Shown here: positions 20,820-31,387 of the stretch, one piece after another
Numbering within the stretch: the first letter of the stretch is position 1
How the letters are laid out: the number at the start of each line of letters is the position of its first letter
Assembly (NCBI RefSeq): GCF_026262505.1
Contig: NC_067205.1
Coordinates: 8,060,001-8,124,000 of the forward strand
Origin: Trichomonas vaginalis G3
Taxonomy: Eukaryota; Parabasalia; Trichomonadida; Trichomonadidae
Direction: 5' to 3'
Length of the DNA: 64,000 bases
Position numbers and translations under genes: made by a program
Notes under the pieces: model-generated
What the model was told of the DNA's origin: nothing
The model's input: only the letters and a program-made list of their open reading frames with translations
The model's database searches: none

Positions 20820-21856
20820 ATGGATTCCTCCATCAAGAATTTCAACAATTCTTTGATGGAGGGTGCCAACGCGTAAGCAATGGCACATATCCAGATCCTA
20901 ACAACTACTGTGTCGAAGACAGTTTCTTTGAAGACCTCAAGAACCGTGCAGTTCATTCTTCAGGCGAATCTAAATTCTTATTTGAAGATAATACATTTAT
21001 TAATGTATTAACACCATCAGGTGCTGGTGGTGCAGTTTATACCACAAAAGGTGATGTTGTTCACAACCGAATTTGTTCGTTCAACTGTTCTGCACCAAAT
21101 TATGGACAATATTGCTCAAGTCAAGGACAAGGCTCATACATAAAATACGTTATTGAAAGTACTTTATCAAGATCTCATGAAACTCCTATTGGAAGAGCTC
21201 CAGCAGACTTTTATTATGGAAAACAATACTTAACGAAAACAAATATTTCATATTTTAGATTAGGGTCATACTGCGGTTACCTTGTTGAAAAAGGACAATC
21301 AGAATCAAATTCCACTTATAATTCAATAATAAATAATACATCAACAAATGAAATTTGTATTTACAACTTTGGTTTACCTACAGTAAAAATATATAAATGT
21401 AACATCATTAATAACTCTGTAAAAGATAAAGTTATCTACAATGTTAATTGTAAACCATTAACAGTTGAAGAATGTAACATTATTGATAACTCAGGAACTA
21501 GAACTTTTTCTGTAGAATATTCAGGTAAAACAGAAGTTATTAATTGTTACCTTGGAAATAATAATAAAACATACGGAGATGTTGTATTTAATAACACTTA
21601 CAACAAAGAAATAAATCTCGAACTAAAACATCTTTCGACAAGACTATGCCAAGCAAAATATTTAGATTTTAACAATCATCAAACAGTTTCATCCGAATTT
21701 GATGATTTTAATTTATTTCCATTTTATATTTTATTATTTATTCACAAAGATAATTTTATTTCAGAATCCGAATCAAATAAAGCAGCAGTATACAATCGAA
21801 ACATTCTTTCTACTTTATCTAAACTTAAATCCATCTTTTTTTCTTTATTCAGATAA
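20801..21856 (+). CDS. Full-length beta-helix-like family member with no Met codon in frame
   Basis: The frame is open for 351 codons from the TAA at 20798-20800 to the TAA at 21854-21856, and it contains no ATG at all. Family landmarks in order: HHQEFQQFFDGGCQRVSNG, NNYCVEDSFFEDL, SKFLFEDNTF, GAGGAVYTTKGDVVHN, CSFNCSAPNYGQYC, YGKQYLTKTNISYF, STYNSIINNTSTN, IYKCNIINNS, EECNIIDNSGT, SGKTEVINCYL and the C-terminal AVYNRNILSTLSKLKSIF. A short hydrophobic LFPFYILLF lies near residue 310. The ATG at 20820 is out of frame and opens an 18-codon frame ending at GCGTAA. The gene is either translated from a non-AUG codon, reached by frameshifting or splicing, or a well-preserved pseudogene. Confidence 0.65.
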   Translation, partial: NFDKIYHGFLHQEFQQFFDGGCQRVSNGTYPDPNNYCVEDSFFEDLKNRAVHSSGESKFLFEDNTFINVLTPSGAGGAVYTTKGDVVHNRICSFNCSAPNYGQYCSSQGQGSYIKYVIESTLSRSHETPIGRAPADFYYGKQYLTKTNISYFRLGSYCGYLVEKGQSESNSTYNSIINNTSTNEICIYNFGLPTVKIYKCNIINNSVKDKVIYNVNCKPLTVEECNIIDNSGTRTFSVEYSGKTEVINCYLGNNNKTYGDVVFNNTYNKEINLELKHLSTRLCQAKYLDFNNHQTVSSEFDDFNLFPFYILLFIHKDNFISESESNKAAVYNRNILSTLSKLKSIFFSLFR

Positions 21857-22973
21857 AATCTAAATTATTTTCAAATATAATTTAACAGCAAAACTCCTCT
21901 TCATAATGCATCATATACTCAATAGCCGAATTCTAATTTCATTACATATAAGATTTCTAGGTTTATATTCTATTAAAAATAGGCATCAAGTGTACTATTA
22001 ATCTCTTCATTCTTTATTAATATCATATAAAATGAGAGTCGTTTGTATCAACCTTTCAATTCCGATTCACTTTTCAAATAAATTCAAAAATCAAGTAAAA
22101 GCGATGAAAAGTATATATTAATTATAAAAATTGAGTATGATACGGAATATTGAATTGATTACTTCTAAGGGCTCCCGCACTAAGGGCAAATTGCAACACC
22201 TGTACATATTAAGTATAGAAGTACTTATATGAGGAAATATAATGCCATAGCTTATTAAGCTGGTTCTCGATGTCTATCTTAAATTCATAATGAGATTCTT
22301 TCCAACTTTGAGTATAAAGCTTTGCGTACATAATACAGATCTTCTATATGTTAACTGTATAAATATAACACATTTATTATATAAGTTTGTTGATTAATTA
22401 AGCCAATTCAAAACGTTTCATGCATAACTGACATGAAAATGAAGAATATGAGATAATATTTGCATATTACTATTTGTATAAAATATGTTGGCATTGCTAT
22501 TAATCTCAGATATTGTAAAAAAAATTTAAAAAAAAATATGAAACTAACCCACAGGCGTGTATTAGTATATGATTATGAAAATTTTGATTTGCAGATTAGA
22601 AATTTAGTGAATCTAGCTTTATTGATGAAAATTGAATTGAAATTGCCAAAAACTAAGCAAAATGGTATGAATTAGATATGAAATCATCCGCATTTGTTCA
22701 TCTTAATATGGAAAATCAATCAAAACATGCAATTAAACAATTTTATTTATCGAATATTCCATAATTTGTTTCATTCAATATAATTGCAAAATACTCAAAT
22801 AAATTAGAAATAGGACCAAATATTGAGATTATTTACCGTTTCATAATCCGTCAAATGTTCGATAGTAATGAAAAAATCAAGTATTGATTAAATTTTTAAA
22901 TTTAAATTTATTATAAATAAATCGGTGAATTCGCCTCAAATATTTTTTCGATTTGATTTTAAAAACTTTTTTG
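21857..22973. other. Spacer upstream of the hAT-like element
   Basis: About 1.1 kb of AT-rich sequence. A small GC-richer patch lies at about 22168-22205. No gene or repeat is recognised. Confidence 0.5.
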
Positions 22974-23749
22974 TTGATATGTAGGGTTGTACAAACTGGC
23001 ACGCCTGCTGGCACACCTTTTTTGGCCAGCTGGCACGATTTTTTTAAAAAACACATTAAAAAAGTCACTTTTTGCCCCATCTAATGAGATTTTTTTTTAC
23101 AATTTTTTTCCCCTTATTTTTCAATTTAGATATGATTTTAAGCTCTCCAAATTGAAGTTTACCTGATGTTTCTTTGTTTTTATGATAATAAAATGTTGCA
23201 AAGTTGAGTTTGGATTCAATAAATTTAAGAAAATTTTATTTTACAATGAAATTATAAGAAAGGATGTTTTTATCCTATGTCAAAGAGAATACATTTGTAG
23301 ATCCCGACTTTTGACATGGTTGAAAATTCCAAAAAAAAATTCAAAATTTAAAAAAAAAATTAAAAAATATAAATTTCATGTTAAAAAATGATTTTTGAAA
23401 TTTTTTTGGAAAAATAGAATGTCATATTTTTATGTTTTATTGCTATTTTTTACGAAATCAATAAAATATTTGTTAATTTGGCTGAGATTATAAATAAAAT
23501 CTTTCTAAATCTTGCAATTGATTGCTAAAATCTGTTTTATGTATTAATTGGCATTGAGATTCGTTATAAAAGAATGCGAATTATTTTGTATGAGTAAACG
23601 TATTTTGTAAAATTTCAAATTCTCTTCTCTCATTACTTACCTTAGATCTCTCGGCTTTTAGCTCTCAGATTTCGCTCATAGAACTCAGGTTTTAGTTATG
23701 TACTCATAGATGTATCATTACTGCCCGCAGATCTCTCATTACTACCTTA

Positions 23750-25070
23750 CTAACCAGATCTTAACTCTCATTACTACCTTACTAACCAGATCTTAACTCT
23801 CATTACTACCTTACTCATCAGATCTTAACTCTCATTACTACCTTACTAACAGATCTTAACTCTCATTACTACCTTACTAACCAGATCTTAACTCTCATTA
23901 CTACCTTACTAACCAGATCTTAACTCTCATTACTACCTTACTAACCAGATCTTAACTCTCATTACTACCTTACTAACCAGATCTTAACTCTCATTACTAC
24001 CTTACTAACCAGATCTTAACTCTCATTACTACCTTACTAACCAGATCTTAACTCTCATTACTACCTTACTAACCAGATCTTAACTCTCATTACTACCTTA
24101 CTAACCAGATCTTAACTCTCATTACTACCTTACTAACCAGATCTTAACTCTCATTACTACCTTACTAACCAGATCTTAACTCTCATTACTACCTTACTAA
24201 CCAGATCTTAACTCTCATTACTACCTTACTAACCAGATCTTAACTCTCATTACTACCTTACTAACCAGATCTTAACTCTCATTACTACCTTACTAACCAG
24301 ATCTTAACTCTCATTACTACCTTACTAACCAGATCTTAACTCTCATTACTACCTTACTAACCAGATCTTAACTCTCATTACTACCTTACTAACCAGATCT
24401 TAACTCTCATTACTACCTTACTAACCAGATCTTAACTCTCATTACTACCTTACTAACCAGATCTTAACTCTCATTACTACCTTACTAACCAGATCTTAAC
24501 TCTCATTACTACCTTACTAACCAGATCTTAACTCTCATTACTACCTTACTAACCAGATCTTAACTCTCATTACTACCTTACTAACCAGATCTTAACTCTC
24601 ATTACTACCTTACTAACCAGATCTTAACTCTCATTACTACCTTACTAACCAGATCTTAACTCTCATTACTACCTTACTAACCAGATCTTAACTCTCATTA
24701 CTACCTTACTAACCAGATCTTAACTCTCATTACTACCTTACTAACCAGATCTTAACTCTCATTACTACCTTACTAACCAGATCTTAACTCTCATTACTAC
24801 CTTACTAACCAGATCTTAACTCTCATTACTACCTTACTAACCAGATCTTAACTCTCATTACTACCTTACTAACCAGATCTTAACTCTCATTACTACCTTA
24901 CTAACCAGATCTTAACTCTCATTACTACCTTACTAACCAGATCTTAACTCTCATTACTACCTTACTAACCAGATCTTAACTCTCATTACTACCTTACTAA
25001 CCAGATCTTAACTCTCATTACTACCTTACTAACCAGATCTTAACTCTCATTACTACCTTACTCATCAGAT
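23750..25070 (+). repeat. 32-bp minisatellite, about 41 units
   Basis: Tandem units start CTAACCAGATCTTAACTCTC and continue ATTACTACCTTA. Most units look identical; variants sit at the edges (CTCATCAG at 23814 and 25061, and a one-base deletion at 23846). The array forms almost half of copy A. Confidence 0.95.
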
Positions 25071-25571
25071 ATCTAATTATTTACATATGATTTCTCACAT
25101 CTCACTCAAGTCTCATTACTTACCCTATCTTTTTAACCTTTTCTGATAATTACTGAAATAACTAAATCCTTTTTTTAGTTTAATTCTGATATTAAATTTT
25201 TAAAATCTCTTTAATTTTTTGAACTACGCATTTAATTTGTAATTGCCGATTTCACAGATTTGAACCATTTAATAAAATAACATTATTCAACTTAATCATA
25301 TCAAACATGGTAGTTTGATTTTCAGATCTACATTTTAAAAACCTCTTTATTATCTTGAGTTATACTTTTATTATATAATACCTGAGTTCATAACTGAAAA
25401 CTCTTAATTAGAGTACAATATTCAACTTAATCATAACAAGATTTGTTGAATTTCAAATTTGATTTATATCTTCCATCACTTAAAACTCTCACAGCTTACA
25501 ATATAAGCTAAAAAGTATATTTTCATAGTAATAAAATTAATTATTAAATTTTTTACTTTTTCCTTTCCAAA

Positions 25572-25706
25572 ACTAAAAAAAGGAAGGGAAAAGGGAAAAA
25601 GAAGAAAGAAAAGAGAAAAAGAAAAAAAAGAAGAGAAAAGAAGAAAAAGAAAAAAAAGAAGAGAAAAGAAGAAAAAGAAAAAAAAGAAGAGAAAAGAAGA
25701 AAAAAT
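25572..25706 (+). repeat. Polypurine tract with GAAGAGAAAAGAAGAAAAA repeats
   Basis: A pure G/A run of about 135 bases contains three or more copies of a unit of about 29 bases. The corresponding tract in copy B (about 47205-47254) is about 70 bases shorter and accounts for most of the length difference between the two transposon copies. Confidence 0.8.
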
Positions 25707-25738
25707 AATAATGAGCATATTATATAATTGTGGTCATA

Positions 25739-25799
25739 GGCCGAGTGGCGTGGAAAGGGTGGAGCCCGAAGGGCGACATCCTTTCCACGCCACGAGGCC
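25739..25799. other. GC-rich hairpin near the right end of copy A
   Basis: A 14-bp perfect stem, GTGGCGTGGAAAGG paired with CCTTTCCACGCCAC, is extended outward by GGCC/GGCC. It encloses a second small hairpin, GCCC-GAA-GGGC. The same structure occurs in copy B at 47106-47166. Confidence 0.85.
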
Positions 25800-26092
25800 C
25801 GATTTTTGGCCACTTTTTTGATTTTGGCCGCGTGCCAGCTCCTGGCAGGCGGCCCGCAAAATTGTGCCAGTTTGTACAACCCTATTGATATGTAATAAGC
25901 AAAAAATTTCGAAATAATCGTCGAAGACTGTAGCAAATTGAGAGGACAGACCTAATCGTACTTTTGTATCTGACAATTGAAATAGATAGAAATAATATAT
26001 TCTCACATCAAATTTCATTGTTAGAAAGTTTGGGATCAAAATTCGAAGTGGGATTACTTCTGAAAGAAATAAAATTTTGACAAAATATTTGA

Positions 26093-27133
26093 TCTGAAAA
26101 TGGTTTCACACCATTCATCCATCATGACAATAAATACTTTGATGGAAAATGCCTTAGTGTAAAGAATGGCAGTTACACAGAGAAAAAAAGCTACTGCGTC
26201 AAAAAAAGTTTCTTTCAAGATCTCAATAATCGTGCAATTTATTCAAATGGTAGTTCGCAATTCTTATTTGAAGATAGTACATTTATTAGAGTGTCAAATC
26301 CAACAGGTGATGGTGGTGCTGTTTACACAGCAACTGGCGAAGTTGTTCACAACCGGATTTGTTCATTTGATTGTTCCGCTGCAGGTTATGGACAGTATTG
26401 TTCCAGCGTATCATCTCAAGGACAATTTATCAAATACGTTGAAGAATCTACTATATCAAGTTCGAATGAAAATCTTTTTGGATCAGCCCCATCAGACTTT
26501 TACTATGGAAAACAACATTTAACAAAAACAAATATTTCATATTTTAAAATTAATTTTGTTTGCGGATACTATTTTTTTCAAGCAGAATCAGAATCAAACT
26601 CCACATTTAATACAATCATAAATAATGCTGCAGCACTTAAATATTGTATTAGGAATGCTAAATCACCTAATATAAAAATATATAAATGCAACATAATTAA
26701 AAATACTGTAGGTGAACAAGTATTCAACAGTTATAAATGTGATCAAGTTCAATATAAAGAGTGTAACATTGTTGATAACACAGGATCATATGCATTTTAT
26801 GTAGAAGAATCAGGTAAAACTGAAGTCATAAATTGTTACCTTAGAAAAAATACTGAAACGACAGGAAAAGTAGCCTTTAGAAATACGTACAACAAAGAAA
26901 TAAAGAACAAAATAAATCATCTTCCTAAAGATAGATGTCAAGCAAAAACTATAAGTCTAACATTTTCAAAAGAATTCAAGTTCTTTGGTTTTCTTCCATT
27001 ATATATTTTGTTATTTTCTTGTCAGGATAAATCGATATTTATTAATCAGTCAGAGAAGCATGAAGCCTATAATCGAAACTTTCTTTTTAGCTTCTCAAGA
27101 CTCAAGTCTTTCTTTTCTTCTTTATTAAGCTAA
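26093..27133 (+). CDS. Full-length beta-helix-like family member, no in-frame ATG
   Basis: The frame is open for 346 codons after a TGA at 26090-26092, with no ATG in frame. Landmarks: NGFTPFIHHDNKYFDGKC, SYCVKKSFFQDL, SQFLFEDSTFIRVS, GDGGAVYTATGEVVHN, CSFDCSAAGYGQYC, YGKQHLTKTNISYF, IYKCNIIKN, ECNIVDNTGS, SGKTEVINCYL, a hydrophobic FFGFLPLYILLFS and a C-terminal EAYNRNFLFSFSRLKSFF. It is clearly diverged from the member at 20.8 kb but keeps the frame open, which argues for selection on the protein. The leader ATG at 26100 is out of frame and opens a 20-codon frame ending GTGTAA, as in its relatives. It lies just downstream of transposon copy A. Confidence 0.65.
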   Translation, partial: SENGFTPFIHHDNKYFDGKCLSVKNGSYTEKKSYCVKKSFFQDLNNRAIYSNGSSQFLFEDSTFIRVSNPTGDGGAVYTATGEVVHNRICSFDCSAAGYGQYCSSVSSQGQFIKYVEESTISSSNENLFGSAPSDFYYGKQHLTKTNISYFKINFVCGYYFFQAESESNSTFNTIINNAAALKYCIRNAKSPNIKIYKCNIIKNTVGEQVFNSYKCDQVQYKECNIVDNTGSYAFYVEESGKTEVINCYLRKNTETTGKVAFRNTYNKEIKNKINHLPKDRCQAKTISLTFSKEFKFFGFLPLYILLFSCQDKSIFINQSEKHEAYNRNFLFSFSRLKSFFSSLLS

Positions 27134-27363
27134 AAGATTTTTTTTTATCAATATCTCTAAAATACCTACTCTAAGTGAATCAATAATGGCACCATATATT
27201 TCTCCCTACATTGGATTATGTTATATGTAAATATCAAGATAATGTGAAATTTACAGATAATATCGAATCTAACTTAGGTATCTCCTGATCTTCAACTCTT
27301 CTTTTTTATTGATTTCCTTTGCCACTAACTGTTCTTAATAATCATTCCAATTCTCAGATAATT

Positions 27364-28386
27364 ATGAACAAAAAAAATCCGTTGCAAAAAAAAATGCTTG
27401 ATTCTTTTGTTCCCTATAAAACTAAAGATCAGAAACTTTCGGCAAGAAGATCTTTAGATGCGACATACACTTACAAGTATAGAGAGGGAAAAGTTCCTAC
27501 GCCAGTTCTCTCAAGAAGAAGACAAGCAGCATTAAAAATTCCAACGCTTTCAGTTGAAACGGATATAAATGCAAAAATCAAAAGCGCAGAAGATATATTA
27601 AGAGTCAGACCTCCGAAACCAGTTCAACATTACATTTTAAAAGAAATTCGTGATGCAGATCGTCGTATTAGACGAGTGAAAGCTGGAATACCTATTAACA
27701 AAGTTTTTTCAGAAAGAACAGATCCTATTCCACTTCAAAAAGTACCAAAAACGGAATTTTTAACTGAAGAACAAGCAATTCGCCCATTTACAAGCTATAT
27801 CGCTCCACAAATGGAGCCAAGGTTGCATCTATACAATGTTCATCCCCCAGATACAACTACAATTGGAGATCTCGCATCTAACGAAATCGAAGGAATTCTT
27901 TACAGAATTAATGAAGAAGATAGACTGCGTGACAATGAGATAGTATCGAGTATAAATAGAAGAAGTGCACGTAGACACAAGAATATGAAAGTTCAATACG
28001 AAAATTCTTTAAAATATGGAATGGAAGAAGCTCAAATTCGAGCTAGACGTAGTGCCGCACTTAGTGCATTAAAGGAAAGACGCACTGAGTCATGGTGGCA
28101 AGATTTCATCAATGATTTCCCTTCTGAAGATGTTAATCCGGAACAATTAAAGATCCTTAGATATTTATCTAAAGCTCAATTTACGGAGCCAGGTATTGTC
28201 GAGTTTCTACAGCTCGCAGATGACAAAAGATGGCTTCCTTTGTATTATAAACCGATTTTAAGAGCAGCCAACGAGCATGGTCACTTTTTACCAGAGTTAA
28301 GACTTGGAATACTCCTTAAAACAACCCAAGACCACAAAATTGCTTCACAAGTTTCAACATATTCATTAATGAAATTGAAGCAATGA
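27364..28386 (+). CDS. Unknown basic 340-aa protein
   Basis: I do not recognise this protein. I chose the ATG at 27364; the frame is open further upstream without an ATG. The protein is basic and mostly helical, with Arg-rich segments (SRRRQAALK, DADRRIRRVKAG, NRRSARRHKNMK). A more conserved-looking C-terminal part includes WWQDFINDFPSEDVNPEQLKILRYL and LADDKRWLPLYYKPIL. There is no signal peptide or membrane helix. The composition resembles axonemal or microtubule-associated proteins, but this is not supported by a named domain. It converges on a small gene on the opposite strand. Confidence 0.75.
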   Translation: MNKKNPLQKKMLDSFVPYKTKDQKLSARRSLDATYTYKYREGKVPTPVLSRRRQAALKIPTLSVETDINAKIKSAEDILRVRPPKPVQHYILKEIRDADRRIRRVKAGIPINKVFSERTDPIPLQKVPKTEFLTEEQAIRPFTSYIAPQMEPRLHLYNVHPPDTTTIGDLASNEIEGILYRINEEDRLRDNEIVSSINRRSARRHKNMKVQYENSLKYGMEEAQIRARRSAALSALKERRTESWWQDFINDFPSEDVNPEQLKILRYLSKAQFTEPGIVEFLQLADDKRWLPLYYKPILRAANEHGHFLPELRLGILLKTTQDHKIASQVSTYSLMKLKQ

Positions 28387-28554
28387 TTTTATCGGTTTTG
28401 TTATATGTATAATAAATGTTTTGTATGTATTTTGTTTTATATTAGTATGAATTTTTTTCAAACAAATAATTTCAAAAAATAACTTGGCTTGAAGAGTAAA
28501 ATTTTTATTGATACAACATGGTTTATTTGAAATTCGTACAAAGACTTTAGTTTT

Positions 28555-28845
28555 TTAAATAGGGACTGCATTACGATTTGGACCTGGTGGATTTCTGCTT
28601 TGTTGAAGGTTTTTAATAAGAGCAACCTGGTCTTGGACATCAACAACTATTTCTTGATAATCAGAATCAGAAGATTCTTTAGGTTCTGGTTTTTGTTCTT
28701 CCAATGAAGGTCCTTTCATTAATTTGCGAATATGAATGACTTCTCCAAGATATTTATCTGCTGGTGGATCCGGTCTATTCTCTTTCAGCAAGGCACGATA
28801 TTTTTCAGTTGTTGGATTCATTTTTGAAAAAAATAAATTTGCCAT
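28555..28845 (-). CDS. Small unknown protein, 96 aa
   Basis: A short frame starts at an ATG (28845). The Lys/Glu/Pro-rich sequence includes NPTTEKYRALLKENRPDPPA, LGEVIHIRKLMKGP, an acidic Ser patch (ESSDSDYQEIV) and a Pro/Asn tail. It is not a shadow of another gene, and the composition looks protein-like. No family is recognised. It is tail to tail with the basic 340-residue gene, about 170 bases away. Confidence 0.55.
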   Translation of the reverse strand: MANLFFSKMNPTTEKYRALLKENRPDPPADKYLGEVIHIRKLMKGPSLEEQKPEPKESSDSDYQEIVVDVQDQVALIKNLQQSRNPPGPNRNAVPI

Positions 28846-29321
28846 TTATCAAAAATTTTGGAAATTTGGTTTATTGTGATTTATATTTCACATTGTTTAT
28901 ATTCAAGAAAAAATCTTTCTGCTCAAGTTGCGACGAGCAATATCCATTATTGAGTGAAATTGAATCTACAAATCATGAAGTTTTAAATAAAAGCAAGATA
29001 TTTTGTTTTCAGGTATTAATGCTATTATATTTTCCTCAGTAATATACGGAAATAATGAATAGTTTGATAATCATGAAATTCAGAATAGAGAAATCCTTGC
29101 AGAACTTATGAGTTCTACATGAGCATGAGAAGTACAATTGGAAATTTAGTATTATATGCTTTTAAATGCTTATTGAACAATAAACCACACTAATTTATGA
29201 TGATATTTTATAATTTTACTAATACACTTGAACCTGAATATAAATAAATGCTTATTGTTTGTTCAAATTATTTTACATTCAATCTAAAATCTACAAAAGT
29301 GCCAAATAAAGTGCATTTATA
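28846..29321. other. Spacer, nothing recognised
   Basis: AT-rich sequence between a small minus-strand gene and a plus-strand Rab. It serves as a divergent promoter region for both. Confidence 0.45.
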
Positions 29322-29930
29322 ATGATTCCAAAAACAATGTGTATAGATAATATAGATTACAAAATAGTCATCGTTGGAGACCCTATGGTTGGAAAAACAT
29401 GTATCATTAACAGATTAGTTGATGACATGTTTCTAGCCGACGTTGAACCAACAATTTCCCCAGGTTTATATAAAATTCATTTGAAAATGAAAGATAGCAC
29501 TCCAGTGACACTCAATTTATGGGATACAGCAGGCCAAGAAAAGTTTAATTGTATTGTTCCAATATATGCAAGGAATTCATGCGGCGTTTTTATGGTATTC
29601 GATATATCTAATAAGCAATCAATTCAAAATTTGGAGAAATGGTACGATTTAGTACAAGCACACGTTGATAATCAATGTAAATTCTTCGTAATTGGAAATA
29701 AAATAGATTTGGCATCTAACAATACGATAGATATGGCTACAGATTGGGCTTTAGAACATAATTTCCCAATTTACTTTGTGTCAGCCAAAACTGGAGGAAG
29801 AGTTAGAGATGCCGCAACTGAAATGGCACAGGCAATATTCAACGAAAGAGGAAAATTAGTTTACCATAATCCAAATGTTAATGAAATTCTTGATATTGAG
29901 CTTGAAAAAAAGTCAAAATGTGCATGTTGA
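29322..29930 (+). CDS. Rab-family small GTPase
   Basis: A vesicle-traffic GTPase of 202 residues. It has the P-loop GDPMVGKTC, switch I with the effector Thr in EPTISPGLYK, switch II WDTAGQEKF with the catalytic Gln, the guanine-specificity motifs GNKIDL and SAKTGGR, and a C-terminal KSKCAC. The CAC end fits dual geranylgeranylation and membrane attachment. Spacing and length are normal. I cannot assign a Rab subclass: the P-loop Met-Val and switch I region are divergent, as is common in the expanded trichomonad Rab set. The ATG at 29322 is the natural start. Confidence 0.93.
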   Translation: MIPKTMCIDNIDYKIVIVGDPMVGKTCIINRLVDDMFLADVEPTISPGLYKIHLKMKDSTPVTLNLWDTAGQEKFNCIVPIYARNSCGVFMVFDISNKQSIQNLEKWYDLVQAHVDNQCKFFVIGNKIDLASNNTIDMATDWALEHNFPIYFVSAKTGGRVRDAATEMAQAIFNERGKLVYHNPNVNEILDIELEKKSKCAC

Positions 29931-30507
29931 ATTTACATGAGACATTCGATAGTCTACATCTAATATATACCATGTTATCTTGTTTTTTATTTTAATCATG
30001 TTATTTTAGTCTTTATTAAACCAATAATAAAGAATATTGTTAGATTGATATTATTTAACTATGATTCTATTTTATACAAAGTTGAAATTCAGATATCTGG
30101 TAATAAGTCTTTCTGATGATTCAAGGAAATAAGATAAAATAATAATATTAATCTATTTATGATGAATGATATTGCTTCTCTATATGTTGGATACTTAACC
30201 TACTGCTTTTTGAGTCCTGTAGTAGTAATAAAAATCTTTTGCGATGTGTAATGTTGTTTAAATATTCAAATTTATGTTAATGATTTACTCATATCTTACC
30301 ACTGTTTCATTTTATTTATTTGTGTGTTGAATCCAGAGAAAGCAAATAAGATCAATCCAGTTTTCTGGTAAAATGAAAAATATTATTAGTAAATTTTGAA
30401 TAAAACATAGAAAGGAGTATAAAAAGATTTGTTTAATTAACAAGAATTATGTTTGCAACTAATGTTACAAAGTGAAACCGGTTGGCAATGGTAATTGTTT
30501 GTTAATG
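29931..30507. other. Spacer, nothing recognised
   Basis: AT-rich 3'-3' intergenic region between the Rab and a convergent minus-strand membrane-protein gene. No structure is seen. Confidence 0.45.
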
Positions 30508-31387
30508 TTAAACAACTTTATCTTGGGCAGCAGCCAATGGATTCTTTCCTTCGTATGGATTGTATTCCTTCGGTGGAACTTCAATCATACCAAGTTCGAG
30601 CTGAGGTTGGTCTGGAAATGTGACTGGTTTGTTGCTAACGCAGTGGTAGATGCAAATACCAACTACAACAAGTATAACAATTAATGCAATGCCGATAATT
30701 GTACCAACAATGATGATAATCATGGTCATATTAATTCCTTTAGCTTTTCCAATGTATGTAAAGTTTGTTGCGCCGTCTTGTGTTAATGTAAGGCTAAGGA
30801 TTCCTTCGGCACCAGTAACATTTGCACCTGCGAGGTCTGAATTGCAAAATGTATTTGGATTATCAACAACAACGACAAAAGGTGTTGTAATGGCATCCGT
30901 GTTGCCAACTTTCTGGCCTTCATGGTCATAATACTTTCCTTTAAGAGTTCCTTGAACAATAGAATGAGCTGTAGCTGTATCTTTCTTAAAAGCATAATAC
31001 ATACATACACTTTTAGTAGTGTTGAGCTTATATGTAGTATTAGACTCTTTGCAGCTTGCATATAATTCGCCGGAACCAATTAAAGTAACAATTGAATCAC
31101 AGCTTGGGTATTTGAACGATTGGTAAGCAATCACTGGTATGCTTTGTACTGAATTTGATGAGATTATGAAGTAACCTATCAAAGAGTTTGTATGTTGTTT
31201 TATCATCTGATACGCGGACATTAATTCCTTCTGTTGTTGATGGGAGAAAAACAACATAGTAACCGCCTTCAACTCTAAATCTTCTATCTGTAACGTTGAG
31301 GTCTAATTCATTATAGCCTGCTTTGATATGACCATAGAAATCTTCGTCAATGAAGGAAAATGTAAGTCGGAATAAAATAGGCAGCAT
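30508..31387 (-). pseudogene. Type I membrane protein, one apparent frameshift
   Basis: Two overlapping frames describe one protein. The first runs from the ATG at 31387 and encodes a hydrophobic signal (MLPILFRLTFSFI) and the start of an ectodomain (GYYVVFLPSTTEGINVRVSDD). The second continues from about 31170 to 30508: a Cys-containing ectodomain, a strong transmembrane segment (TMIIIIVGTIIGIALIVILV) and a 50-residue cytosolic tail rich in Pro, ending AAAQDKVV. The frame changes near 31165-31175, close to short A runs, with no splice motif. The high quality of both halves suggests a very recent lesion or an assembly error. No domain family is recognised. The tail motif NPYEGKNPL could be a sorting signal, which is speculative. 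Confidence 0.65.

Larger units (their letters stand above)
22982..25884 (+). mobile_element. Non-autonomous hAT-like transposon, copy A
   Basis: The 2,903-bp element has 21-bp perfect terminal inverted repeats beginning TAGGGTTGTACAAACTGGC. It is flanked by an 8-bp target duplication, TTGATATG (22974-22981 and 25885-25892). An 8-bp duplication and a TAGGG end are features of the hAT superfamily (Ac also begins TAGGG). Several CTGGCAC repeats follow each end, like hAT subterminal transposase-binding motifs. The interior has no transposase: it holds AT-rich sequence, a 32-bp minisatellite of about 41 units, a polypurine tract and a strong GC-rich hairpin near the right end. Copy B at 47021-49848 is almost identical but inverted, so both insertions are recent. 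Confidence 0.85.

Noticed and set aside
23182-23391. A 69-codon frame identical in both hAT-like copies
   Set aside because: Its conservation only reflects near identity of two recent copies; it is Lys/Phe-rich, as expected of AT-rich DNA, and does not resemble a transposase.
23750-25070. Possible CRISPR array
   Set aside because: The 32-bp units are directly contiguous with no unique spacers, and the genome is eukaryotic; this is a minisatellite.
23750-25070. Possible telomeric repeat
   Set aside because: The unit is 32 bp and unlike known short telomere repeats, and the array lies inside a transposon with intact ends.
25476-26039. Phe/Leu/Ser-rich frames over the purine tract and transposon end
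   Set aside because: These are translations of a polypyrimidine strand and a hairpin, not genes.
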